From Candidatus Dormiibacterota bacterium (GTDB taxonomy: Bacteria; Chloroflexota; Dormibacteria; UBA8260; Bog-877): a stretch of DNA of 16,155 nucleotides. The stretch covers positions 1 to 16,155 of the forward strand of contig PKXR01000127.1 in NCBI GenBank assembly GCA_003133485.1. Direction: 5' to 3'. Below, piece after piece: positions 1-5,899 of this stretch. Position 1 is the stretch's first letter. Each line of letters begins with the position of its first letter. The translations under genes and the position numbers were made by a program. The notes under the pieces are model-generated. The model worked only from the letters and a program-made list of their open reading frames with translations, ran no database searches and was not told the origin of the DNA.

Positions 1-173
1 GCCTTGATGGTGATGCCGCGCTCGCGTTCCAGGTCCATCGTATCCAGCACTTGCTCCATCATTTCGCGCTTCGACAACGCTCCCGTCACCTCCAGCAGAC
101 GATCCGCTAAGGTCGATTTGCCGTGATCGATATGCGCGATGATAGAGAAGTTGCGGATGAACGCTGGATCCAT
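1..173 (-). CDS. lepA: Elongation factor 4 (LepA), N-terminal part only
   Basis: This is the first 57 codons of a translational GTPase whose gene runs off the left edge. Translation from the ATG at 173-171 gives [20 protein letters not shown] and onward. The P-loop (G1) AHIDHGKST lies at residues 13-21, and the switch I/G2 segment RERGITIK with its conserved Thr55 at residues 50-57. The start [19 protein letters not shown] and the stretch [16 protein letters not shown] are typical of LepA/EF4 rather than TypA, EF-G or EF-Tu. By family knowledge LepA is a ribosome-bound GTPase that acts on stalled or misarranged elongation complexes and in ribosome assembly. It diverges from ribH with 37 bases between the two start codons. 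The family call is secure from G1/G2 and flanking residues; domains II to C-terminal cannot be checked. Confidence 0.93.
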   Translation of the reverse strand, partial: MDPAFIRNFSIIAHIDHGKSTLADRLLEVTGALSKREMMEQVLDTMDLERERGITIK

Positions 174-200
174 TGAGGTAGAATGAGGACCTGAAACCAA

Positions 201-206
201 ATTATC
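201..206 (-). promoter_or_regulatory. Possible -10 box for lepA in the 37-base divergent gap
   Basis: Read on the minus strand this is GATAAT, five of six matches to TATAAT, 27 bases upstream of the lepA ATG. The only space between lepA and ribH is 174-210, so any promoter here is very compact and its -35 element would lie inside ribH. I see no convincing -35. No clear Shine-Dalgarno sequence precedes ribH in this gap either. Weak call. Confidence 0.25.
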
Positions 207-210
207 CCAT

Positions 211-681
211 ATGTCCCAAGTGACGGAAGGAAATCTCGATGCGAGCGGCCAAAAATTCGCCATCGTGGTCGCCCGCTTCAACAGCTTCATCACCGATCGG
301 CTGCTGTCCGGCGCCCTCGATGCCTTGAAACGTTCGGGCGCACCCAAGGCCGCCATCGACATCGTGAAAGTGCCGGGCTCTTGGGAATTGCCGCTGACAG
401 CGAAAACATTGGCCGCCACCAATCGCTATGCGGCTATCATCGCCTTAGGCGCGGTGATCCGCGGCGACACTCCGCATTTTGATCACGTGGCCAACCAGGC
501 TGCGACCGGCCTGGCCGCGGTCGCGCTTGAATCCCGCGTACCTGTGGCCTTCGGGGTTCTCACCACCAATACCGTCGAGCAAGCCATAGATCGCGCGGGT
601 GGTAAGAGCGGCAACAAAGGCTACGACGCAGCCATCACCGCCATCGAGATGGCCGATCTTCTTCGCCGGCTGGGAAAATAG
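211..681 (+). CDS. ribH: 6,7-dimethyl-8-ribityllumazine synthase
   Basis: This is the penultimate enzyme of riboflavin synthesis. It condenses 5-amino-6-ribitylaminouracil with 3,4-dihydroxy-2-butanone 4-phosphate to form 6,7-dimethyl-8-ribityllumazine in the cytosol, in most bacteria as a pentamer or 60-mer shell. The 156 residues match the usual family length. Signature segments in order are [20 protein letters not shown] (16-35), VPGSWELP (54-61), [19 protein letters not shown] (78-96) with the probable catalytic His89, [17 protein letters not shown] (114-130) with phosphate-binding Arg128, and [18 protein letters not shown] (134-151). The ATG is the only start giving the expected N-terminus, although no good ribosome-binding site is visible. 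nusB starts 12 bases after the stop, and a ribH-nusB pair is a common bacterial arrangement. The rest of the rib pathway is not in the window. Confidence 0.97.
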   Translation: MSQVTEGNLDASGQKFAIVVARFNSFITDRLLSGALDALKRSGAPKAAIDIVKVPGSWELPLTAKTLAATNRYAAIIALGAVIRGDTPHFDHVANQAATGLAAVALESRVPVAFGVLTTNTVEQAIDRAGGKSGNKGYDAAITAIEMADLLRRLGK

Positions 682-695
682 CAGTTAGCTGCTAT
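678..695 (+). promoter_or_regulatory. Small inverted repeat spanning the ribH stop and nusB start
   Basis: ATAGCAG (678-684) and CTGCTAT (689-695) are perfect 7-base reverse complements around a TTAG loop. The left arm contains the ribH TAG stop, and the right arm ends on the first two bases of the nusB ATG. In the mRNA this would be a weak hairpin burying the nusB start. Ribosomes terminating on ribH would open it, a plausible route to translational coupling. The symmetry is seen directly; the function is inference. Confidence 0.4.
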
Positions 696-1122
696 GGCCG
701 CCCGTCATCGATCCCGCCAACGAGCCTTGCAGGTTCTCTATCAATGGGACATGACCAAGCAGCCCGTAGAGCAAGCCATCGCCTCGTTTTATGACACGCT
801 GTATTCGGACGAGAGCGATAGCCCCGACGACAGCGACGACAAGCCCGGACGCGACGAGTTCATGGAGGAGCTGGCCAAGGGAACTTCGGAAATGGCCGCC
901 GACATAGATCATCGCATCTCGTCGAAATCGGAAAACTGGAGGTTGGAGCGCATGCCCACGGTGGATCGCAACATCCTGCGTATGGCCATTTACGAGATGA
1001 GCCGCCAGGAAACGCCCGCCGCAGTGGTGATCGACGAAGCGCTGGAGCTGGCGCGTCAATTTTCAGGCGAAGAATCGGTTTCCTTTATCAATGGAATTCT
1101 CGATGCGGTCCACAAAGGCTGA
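694..1122 (+). CDS. nusB: Transcription antitermination factor NusB
   Basis: This is an all-helical RNA-binding protein that pairs with NusE (S10) on boxA RNA to support antitermination, chiefly of rRNA operons. The N-terminal RHRSRQRALQVLYQWDM (4-20), the central VDRNILRMAIYEM (90-102) and the C-terminal PAAVVIDEALELARQFSGEE (108-127) followed by SVSFINGILDAV (128-139) are all NusB hallmarks. The 142 residues fit the family. One oddity is a strongly acidic, Ser/Asp-rich insert at about 38-54 (DESDSPDDSDDKPGRDE) in the loop between helices, probably a flexible surface loop. The gene follows ribH by 12 bases and is probably co-transcribed and translationally coupled through the inverted repeat at the junction. 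Confidence 0.95.
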   Translation: MAARHRSRQRALQVLYQWDMTKQPVEQAIASFYDTLYSDESDSPDDSDDKPGRDEFMEELAKGTSEMAADIDHRISSKSENWRLERMPTVDRNILRMAIYEMSRQETPAAVVIDEALELARQFSGEESVSFINGILDAVHKG

Positions 1123-1143
1123 TTCCATGTTTCGAGCTCGCGA

Positions 1144-1164
1144 ACGAGAAACGAGAAACGAGAA
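1144..1164 (+). repeat. 7-base tandem repeat in the glgA ribosome-binding region
   Basis: Three perfect copies of ACGAGAA lie at 1144-1150, 1151-1157 and 1158-1164, followed by a partial copy ACGA that runs into the glgA ATG at 1168. The GAG of the last copy is the only Shine-Dalgarno-like purine stretch before glgA. A change in copy number would not alter the reading frame but could alter spacing or mRNA structure at the start site. Confidence 0.85.
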
Positions 1165-1167
1165 ACG

Positions 1168-2580
1168 ATGAACGTTTTAATGATCGCTTCCGAAGCAACG
1201 CCCTTTGCGAAGACTGGTGGGTTGGCCGATGTCATTGGCGGATTACCGGCGGCGCTCGCGGCCCGTGGCGAACAAGTCGCCGTCGTGATTCCCGACTACC
1301 GCGAGAACTTTTATCCGAATCCGCCCGCCATCGCTTACCGCAATCTCTGGATCCCAATCGGTCCCGGTTTCATGACGGACCTGTATCAAACCACTGAGCG
1401 CGGCGTCACGTTCTACTTTGTTCATTGCCCGCCGTTGTTCGACCGGGCCGGCATCTATTCCTCCGCGGGCGTTGCTCATCCCGACAATCATCTTCGCTTC
1501 GCCGTGCTCTCCATGGCCGGCTTGGCCGTTGCGCGTTATCTGTTCACTCCCAACATCATCCACTCGCATGACTGGCAGGCCGCGCTGGCGCCGGTTTATC
1601 TTCGCGATCATTTCAACGCCGACCCCACATTCATCGGCGTCAAGACGCTCCTCACCATTCACAATCTCGGATACCAAGGCATCTTTCCGCCGGAAGCTCT
1701 TTCAGAAATTGGTTTGGCGCCCAAGCTTTTCAACCCGGACCAACTGGAGTTTTTCGGCAAGCTAAACCTTTTGAAAGGCGGCATCGCCTTTAGCGACGCT
1801 ATCAGCACTGTCAGCAAGGGCTATGCGCGAGAAATCCAGACCCCCGAATACGGTTTCGGTTTGGAGGGACTCCTGCGCAAGCGCGCGCCCATCTACGGCG
1901 TTGTGAACGGTGTGGACTACCAGGAATGGAGCCCTGAGGACGATCCTTTCATCGCCCGCAAATATTCCGTGAACGATCTTTCCGGAAAGCGCCTGTGCAA
2001 GAAAGCGCTTCTAACCGAATACGGATTTTCAACCGACCTGAATCGCCCCCTGATCGGAATCGTCTCGCGCTTTGCTTCGCAGAAAGGCTTCGATCTGATT
2101 GCGCAGATTGCGCCCCGCCTGCTGGAGGAGAATATCAGTCTGGCCGTGCTTGGCTCGGGCGACTCGGATTATGAAGCCATGTTCCGCCAGCTCGCGAGCG
2201 CGCACCCCGACAAAGTGGGCATAAGATTGGGTTTCGATAACCCGTTAGGTCACCGCATTGAGGCCGGAGCCGACATGTTCCTCATGCCGAGCCGGTATGA
2301 GCCGTGCGGACTCAGCCAGATTTATAGCCTCCGCTATGGAACCGTCCCCGTGGTTCGCGCCACCGGCGGGCTGGATGATACCATTGATGAAGATACAGGA
2401 TTCAAGTTCCGGGATTATTCCGGAAGCGCGCTGCTTGAGGCCGTTCGCTCGGCCATAAAGGTTTATCGTCGTAAGGACGATTGGACGGCCATGATGCAGC
2501 GCGGCATGCGGAAGGACTTCTCCTGGAGCACCGCCGCCGCGGAGTATGTGGCGCTCTATCAACGGCTTTTGGCTGGCTGA
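1168..2580 (+). CDS. glgA: Glycogen synthase (ADP-glucose type, GT5)
   Basis: The enzyme transfers glucosyl units from ADP-glucose to the non-reducing ends of an alpha-1,4-glucan in cytosolic glycogen synthesis. The 470 residues match bacterial GlgA. The N-terminal Rossmann lobe opens with MNVLMIASEATPFAKTGGLA; Lys15 of KTGGLAD binds the nucleotide sugar. HSHDWQAAL (132-140) and TIHNLGYQGIF (163-173) are acceptor and active-site segments. The C-terminal lobe has SRFASQKGFDL (300-310), where Arg301 and Lys306 contact the phosphates, and RYEPCGLSQIYSLRYGT (376-392) with the conserved Glu378. The retaining GT-B fold is complete. The gene lies 45 bases after nusB, in the same direction, behind an ACGAGAA tandem repeat. 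No other glg gene is visible. In this lineage the gene could also serve starch-like storage glucan; the ADP-glucose preference rests on the family, not on direct proof. Confidence 0.96.
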   Translation: MNVLMIASEATPFAKTGGLADVIGGLPAALAARGEQVAVVIPDYRENFYPNPPAIAYRNLWIPIGPGFMTDLYQTTERGVTFYFVHCPPLFDRAGIYSSAGVAHPDNHLRFAVLSMAGLAVARYLFTPNIIHSHDWQAALAPVYLRDHFNADPTFIGVKTLLTIHNLGYQGIFPPEALSEIGLAPKLFNPDQLEFFGKLNLLKGGIAFSDAISTVSKGYAREIQTPEYGFGLEGLLRKRAPIYGVVNGVDYQEWSPEDDPFIARKYSVNDLSGKRLCKKALLTEYGFSTDLNRPLIGIVSRFASQKGFDLIAQIAPRLLEENISLAVLGSGDSDYEAMFRQLASAHPDKVGIRLGFDNPLGHRIEAGADMFLMPSRYEPCGLSQIYSLRYGTVPVVRATGGLDDTIDEDTGFKFRDYSGSALLEAVRSAIKVYRRKDDWTAMMQRGMRKDFSWSTAAAEYVALYQRLLAG

Positions 2581-2607
2581 ATCTTTTTCGCAGTTATAAC
2601 ATCTATT

Positions 2608-2617
2608 GAGGGGAGAG
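2608..2617 (+). promoter_or_regulatory. Ribosome-binding site of trx
   Basis: GAGGGGAGAG is a purine run lying 11 bases before the ATG at 2629. It is a clear Shine-Dalgarno match with somewhat long spacing, and it supports the ATG start. No strong -35/-10 pair is obvious in the short gap after glgA. Confidence 0.6.
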
Positions 2618-2628
2618 ATTACAAGAAC

Positions 2629-2958
2629 ATGTCTGGTGTCAACACGCTGACTTTCACTGATGCGACCTGGGACAGCGAAGTGCTGAATTCGGATCTTCCG
2701 GTGCTGGTAGACTTTTGGGCCGAATGGTGCGGCCCCTGTCGGCAGATGGGGCCGACCATCGATGTGGTGGCTTCCGAATACGCCGGCAAAGTGAAAGTGG
2801 GCAAGGTGGACGTGGATGCTAATGGCAACACGGCCATGCGCTACAACGTGCGCGGCATCCCCACGCTGCTGTTGTTCAAGGGCGGCCAGGTGGTGGAGCA
2901 GCGCGTGGGCGCTATCGGCAAGTCCGATGTCCAGAAGATGATCGACCCGCACGTCTGA
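2629..2958 (+). CDS. trxA: Thioredoxin
   Basis: A small cytosolic dithiol-disulfide oxidoreductase that is recycled by thioredoxin reductase. It keeps ribonucleotide reductase, peroxiredoxins and other proteins reduced. The 109 residues are the classic single-domain length with no signal peptide. The active site WAEWCGPCRQM (30-40) has Cys34 and Cys37. Asp28 lies in the preceding VLVDFW strand, and RGIPTLLLF (75-83) holds the cis-proline Pro78. The fold is complete to the last helix. It follows glgA by 48 bases but has its own strong ribosome-binding site and terminator, so it may be a separate transcription unit. The call is secure; naming it trxA rather than another trx paralogue is conventional. 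Confidence 0.96.
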   Translation: MSGVNTLTFTDATWDSEVLNSDLPVLVDFWAEWCGPCRQMGPTIDVVASEYAGKVKVGKVDVDANGNTAMRYNVRGIPTLLLFKGGQVVEQRVGAIGKSDVQKMIDPHV

Positions 2959-3018
2959 CGCGGGGGCATGCTTTAAGCCTTCGCCGCACATCGAAACGTT
3001 CGAAAACGTACGGAAATC

Positions 3019-3055
3019 AAAACCGGGACCCCACAAAGGTCCCGGTTTTCTCTTT
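3019..3055 (+). terminator. Rho-independent terminator after trx
   Basis: AAAACCGGGACC (3019-3030) and GGTCCCGGTTTT (3038-3049) form a perfect 12-bp stem around a 7-base loop, followed by the T-rich CTCTTT. The A-rich left flank and T-rich right flank mean it could work in both directions. It lies 60 bases after the trx stop and is the last feature that clearly belongs to the left-hand genome. Confidence 0.93.
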
Positions 3056-3118
3056 AGCTTCGCCTTCCCGTTCCAATCTTTTCAACCTGCTGGCCCTCCG
3101 GAGCCGATTAACGCGCGA
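3056..3118. other. Breakpoint zone between two different genomes
   Basis: Before this zone the DNA has the moderate GC and relaxed wobble use of the ribH-trx block. After it, the DNA is very GC-rich and coding for GyrA begins in mid-domain. The gyrA frame stays open leftwards through the trx terminator, but its translation there (FQPAGPPEPINA and further left) no longer resembles GyrA. Recognisable GyrA sequence begins near ARGNK (from 3113). The exact crossover cannot be fixed to a base and lies somewhere in about 3090-3125. On the minus strand a short open frame ends at a TAA at 3056-3054, which might be the tail of a lost left-genome gene; that is very uncertain. Confidence 0.7.
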
Positions 3119-3988
3119 GGCAACAAGCATTCGGGCGCCAAACGGGTCGGCGAAGAGGACTACGTCGAGCACCTCCAGGTCGCCTCGACTCATTCCGACA
3201 TGCTCTTTTTCACCAACAGGGGCAGGGTCTTCCGGCTGCGCACCCATGAAGTTCCGGACGTGTCGCGGCAGGCCAAAGGAACCGCGGTGATCAACCTTGT
3301 CGAGCTCGACCAGGGCGAAAGAGTGACCTCGATGCTTTCGGTCGATGGCTACTCAGACGAGACGTACATGGTCATGGCGACGCTGCGCGGACACATCAAG
3401 AAGACACCGGCTGCCGCCTATGCGTCGGTTAGACGCAACGGCCTGATCGCGATGAACCTCAGCGAGGGCGACGAGCTCAATTGGGTACGCATCAGCACCG
3501 GCGGAGACCAGATTCTGCTGGTCACCCGCCAGGGAAAGGCGCTGCGTTTCAGCGAAAAGCAGGTGCGCCCGATGGGTAGGGATACCCAGGGGGTCACGGC
3601 CGTCCGCCTGCGGGGAGACGACCTGGTGGCGGGGGCGGACATTGTGCGGCCCGACGGCTATGTGCTGGTGGTGACTCAGAATGGCTTTGGGAAGCTGACT
3701 CCGGTGTCCGATTACCCGGTCAAGAGCCGGGCCATCCAGGGGGTCTACACCCTCGACCAACACGCCATCTCCAAGGTCGGGGAGATCGTAGGCATGAAGA
3801 TCGTCGAGGAACTCTCCGATGAGCTAATGCTGATCAGCACTCGAGGTCAGATCATTCGCATCCCCTTGGAAGGAGTGCGGATCTCCAGCCGGCAGACTCG
3901 CGGAGTGATCCTGATGCGCCTGGACGACGGGGACCTGGTGGGTTCGATTGCCGGCGTGGCCCCGCCCGGCGACCTCGAGGAGGAGTAG
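3113..3988 (+). CDS. gyrA: DNA gyrase subunit A, C-terminal beta-pinwheel only (5'-truncated)
   Basis: This is the last ~291 residues of GyrA, the subunit of type II topoisomerase that cuts and rejoins DNA and wraps it for negative supercoiling. The fragment shows repeated blades of the GyrA C-terminal domain: RVGEEDYVEHLQVASTHSDM, LFFTNRGRVFRLRTHEVPDV, SRQAKGTAVINLVELDQGER, GRDTQGVTAVRL, FGKLTPVSDYPVKSRAIQGV and SSRQTRGVILMRLDDGD, then a short acidic tail (DLEEE). The breakage-reunion domain, the active-site Tyr and most of blade 1 are absent. The GyrA-box region reads RGNKHSGAK where RGGKGVTGAK-like sequence is expected, so the break probably falls in or just before it. An ATG at 3200 lies inside the domain and is not a natural start. 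The CDS is intact to its stop, so the truncation is at the seam, not an internal mutation. A ParC paralogue is less likely given the full set of pinwheel repeats. Confidence 0.9.
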   Translation, partial: ARGNKHSGAKRVGEEDYVEHLQVASTHSDMLFFTNRGRVFRLRTHEVPDVSRQAKGTAVINLVELDQGERVTSMLSVDGYSDETYMVMATLRGHIKKTPAAAYASVRRNGLIAMNLSEGDELNWVRISTGGDQILLVTRQGKALRFSEKQVRPMGRDTQGVTAVRLRGDDLVAGADIVRPDGYVLVVTQNGFGKLTPVSDYPVKSRAIQGVYTLDQHAISKVGEIVGMKIVEELSDELMLISTRGQIIRIPLEGVRISSRQTRGVILMRLDDGDLVGSIAGVAPPGDLEEE

Positions 3989-4059
3989 CTGTCCGGTCGG
4001 CTGACCCCGGCGTGCCGCGGTAGGCCAACCTGAGCCATATCCTCTTCGAGCTGACCCAC

Positions 4060-4653
4060 TTGCCGGCGGTGGGCATCTACGGGTTCCTCGTGTTCTGGCT
4101 GGCCGCCGAATCGGTGGGAGTCCCGCTGCCGGACGAGGCAGTTCTGCTCACCGTGGGCTTCCTGGCCCATGAAGGCACGGTCCAATTGGCTCCGGCGATG
4201 GCCTGCGCCGCCACCGGTGCGGTGATCGGGTCCACCGTTTCGTACACCATTGGTCTGCGTCTCGGGCGGCCAGTTGTGGCCAGGATCGCAGCGCGGGTGG
4301 GAGTCAAGGGGCCCCGGCTTGAGAGCGCCGAGATCTGGATGCGCCGCCGAGGGGGTGTTGGCGTCTTCGTCACGCGGGTGCTCCCGATCGCCCGCAATGT
4401 CGCCTCGTACGCCGCGGGGATCGCGGCCATCCCTCCCAAAGTCTTCTACCCCGCCATGGTTAGTGGATCGGTGATCTGGTGCGTCACCGTACTGTCGATC
4501 GGGGATCTGGTCGGCGCCCACTACCGGGACATCCTTCGAGTGGGTGGCCGAGCGTTCCTGATCGCGCTGGCGGTGGCGGCCGTCGGAGTCATCATCTGGC
4601 TGGCCTGGATCTGGCTCCGGCGGCGCCGCACCCGCCATCGCGCGGCGAGCTAA
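4060..4653 (+). CDS. DedA/VTT-family inner-membrane protein
   Basis: A member of the DedA (SNARE-associated/VTT) family of polytopic membrane proteins, linked to lipid-carrier or phospholipid flipping and to envelope proton homeostasis. Hydrophobic segments lie at about 4-22, 46-66, 100-120, 130-152 and 164-186. Family landmarks are ESVGVPLPDEAVLL (17-30) with Glu17 and Asp25, and the amphipathic FVTRVLPIARNVASYAAG (103-120) with Arg106 and Arg112. The tail WIWLRRRRTRHR is positively charged and presumably cytoplasmic. The start is uncertain. TTG at 4060 is the first standard codon, but the frame stays open to a TAG at 4021-4023, and a CTG at 4030 would add LSHILFELTH, which looks like a genuine DedA N-terminus. 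It begins 71 bases after gyrA. The family call is firm; the substrate is unknown. Confidence 0.88.
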   Translation: MPAVGIYGFLVFWLAAESVGVPLPDEAVLLTVGFLAHEGTVQLAPAMACAATGAVIGSTVSYTIGLRLGRPVVARIAARVGVKGPRLESAEIWMRRRGGVGVFVTRVLPIARNVASYAAGIAAIPPKVFYPAMVSGSVIWCVTVLSIGDLVGAHYRDILRVGGRAFLIALAVAAVGVIIWLAWIWLRRRRTRHRAAS

Positions 4654-4707
4654 CGGTCCCAGCGGCAGCCTCGTCAGTGGCAGCCTTCTCCTCCCCCCGA
4701 GGTCAGA
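4654..4707. other. Short convergent gap between the DedA and Usp genes
   Basis: The two genes converge across 54 pyrimidine-rich bases. I see no hairpin followed by a T-run that would qualify as an intrinsic terminator here. Confidence 0.5.
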
Positions 4708-5229
4708 TTAGGAGGTGTCGGTCCTCACCTGGGGCATATCGTCAGGGAGAGCCGCTCGAACCAGGATCAGGCGGCAGTGGGCGTGGTTCAACAATTCGGT
4801 ACCGGTCCTTCCAAGAATGAACTCGCCGAATCGAGGCTTGATGCCCAGCCCCACCACCATCAGGTCGGCCTCCCATCGTCGCGCCTCGTCGATGATCGCG
4901 GGCCCGGCCTCCCGGGCCTGGAGGACGGTGGTCTGCACCTTGGAATTCAGGCTCGAGGCGACCTCCTCCATGCTCACCAGCACCTCTTCGGCCCGACCGA
5001 GCTCGCCTCCCAGGCTGGCGGACAACGGCAGGTTGCGGGCGACCTCCAGCACGGTCATGACCAAGATGTCGGCCTTGGCCGGCCGGGCCAGCCGGCAGGC
5101 GGCTTTGAGAGCGTCCTTGTCCGCTGGATCGCCGCGAACCGGAACCGCAATTCGGCGGGGCCAGAGAATGCCCGCGTGCTCGTCGGTCGGCGCGCCTGCG
5201 GGGTGGGAGCGGAAGATCCTCGAGGCCAT
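4708..5229 (-). CDS. Universal stress protein (UspA family)
   Basis: A single Usp domain with an N-terminal extension of about 24 residues. The first strand RRIAVPVRGDPADKDALKAA (25-44) carries the loop after beta-1, and VVGLGIKPRFGEFILGRTGT (125-144) followed by LNHAHCRLILVR (147-158) is the C-terminal nucleotide-loop region. This segment resembles the G-2x-G-9x-G(S/T) ATP motif of ATP-binding Usps but is imperfect, so ATP binding is possible, not proven. At 173 residues it is slightly longer than the usual ~145. The ATG at 5229-5227 has no Shine-Dalgarno sequence; a GACAAT box ends eight bases upstream, so a leaderless transcript or a later start near ILWPRR are both possible. It diverges from two TrkA-type K+ regulators, and Usp domains are known partners or modulators of ion transporters. 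Confidence 0.87.
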   Translation of the reverse strand: MASRIFRSHPAGAPTDEHAGILWPRRIAVPVRGDPADKDALKAACRLARPAKADILVMTVLEVARNLPLSASLGGELGRAEEVLVSMEEVASSLNSKVQTTVLQAREAGPAIIDEARRWEADLMVVGLGIKPRFGEFILGRTGTELLNHAHCRLILVRAALPDDMPQVRTDTS

Positions 5230-5305
5230 CTAATGCCATTGTCGCCGCTTTGAGCAGGGCGAGTCTGGTCTCCGGCGAACTCTCGCGGTCTCGGAGCCAG
5301 GAACG

Positions 5306-5329
5306 TGGGAAAGTATCGCAGTCTTCCCA
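5306..5329. promoter_or_regulatory. Inverted repeat in the usp/trkA divergent region
   Basis: TGGGAA (5306-5311) and TTCCCA (5324-5329) are perfect 6-base inverted arms separated by 12 bases. They lie between the Usp start (5229) and the TrkA start (5438). The size and geometry suit a dimeric repressor or activator site that could coordinate the two divergent units. The sequence is seen; the role is inferred. Nothing else stands out in the ~200-base gap apart from the -10 box just before trkA. Confidence 0.35.
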
Positions 5330-5424
5330 TGCGGCTCCCGGTTATTGAATGGCCCAAGGCCCTGTTGTAGCGTCATCGCTGGGCAGGACCCAGGGAGGCG
5401 CAAAACTGCCTCTGCGATCGGGGA

Positions 5425-5430
5425 TATACT
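5425..5430 (+). promoter_or_regulatory. -10 element of a probable leaderless trkA transcript
   Basis: TATACT is five of six matches to TATAAT and ends seven bases before the GTG at 5438. RNA would start at or next to the start codon. There is no Shine-Dalgarno sequence before this GTG. The ten bases TATACTCGCC recur exactly before the Arg-rich gene at 11735. Confidence 0.6.
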
Positions 5431-5437
5431 CGCCGCC

Positions 5438-5899
5438 GTGAAGGTGGTGATCGTCGGTTGCGGCCGGGTGGGCTCTACGCTGGCCCGAGACCTGGCCCGC
5501 GAAGGTCACCAGGTCAGCGTCGTCGACATTTCCCGGCGGGCCTTTGACCGGCTCGGCGAGGACTTCCCTGGGCAGGCCGTGCTGGGAAATGGCATCGATC
5601 AAGAGATCCTGGAGCAGGCCGGTGCCGCGAAGGCGGACTGCTTCATCTCGGTCACCAACGGGGACAATCGCAACATCATGTCGGCCCAGGTCGCCAAGGA
5701 GATCTTCAAGATCCCTCGTGTCATGACTCGGATCTACGATCCGATCCGTGAGCGCGTGTATCGGGAAATGGGGCTCTACACCTTCTGTCCCACGGTTGTT
5801 GGTGCGGCGATCGCCCGCACCTTCTTCGAGGGCGGTCCGGACGAGGCGGATCGGGCTCGCCACGCGGTGGCCGCTTCGGGGGCGTCCGGGGGTGCCTGA
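5438..5899 (+). CDS. trkA: TrkA-N (RCK) protein, first of a pair regulating K+ transport
   Basis: A cytosolic NAD(H)-binding regulator of Trk/Ktr-type potassium uptake. It is 153 residues and essentially one RCK_N Rossmann domain: VKVVIVGCGRVGS places the GxGxxG turn at residues 7-12, and the acidic Asp30 at the end of beta-2 favours NAD over NADP. Later segments NGDNRNIMSAQVAKE, IPRVMTRIYDP and YTFCPTVVGAA are typical of TrkA-N. It lacks a TrkA-C domain of its own. I chose the GTG at 5438 because the Rossmann strand begins there and a TATACT box lies seven bases upstream; an in-frame TTG at 5345 would add 31 non-homologous-looking residues. It overlaps the next TrkA gene. The arrangement recalls the mycobacterial ceoB/ceoC pair. 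The membrane channel subunit is not in the window. Confidence 0.88.
   Translation: MKVVIVGCGRVGSTLARDLAREGHQVSVVDISRRAFDRLGEDFPGQAVLGNGIDQEILEQAGAAKADCFISVTNGDNRNIMSAQVAKEIFKIPRVMTRIYDPIRERVYREMGLYTFCPTVVGAAIARTFFEGGPDEADRARHAVAASGASGGA

Noticed and set aside
1144..1164. Tandem repeat as a CRISPR array
   Set aside because: The unit is seven bases, with no spacers and no cas genes.
3019..3049. Inverted repeat near the seam as an attachment or transposon end
   Set aside because: It is a typical intrinsic terminator stem with a T-rich tail, has no second copy on the other side, and no integrase or transposase is present.
3847..4638. 263-codon minus-strand open frame opposite gyrA and dedA
   Set aside because: The translation is Pro/Asp/Gly/Arg-rich low complexity with no motif, and the plus strand holds conserved GyrA and DedA sequence.
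4777..5253. Plus-strand open frames opposite the Usp gene
   Set aside because: The minus-strand Usp reading shows conserved beta-strand and nucleotide-loop segments; the opposite frames show none.
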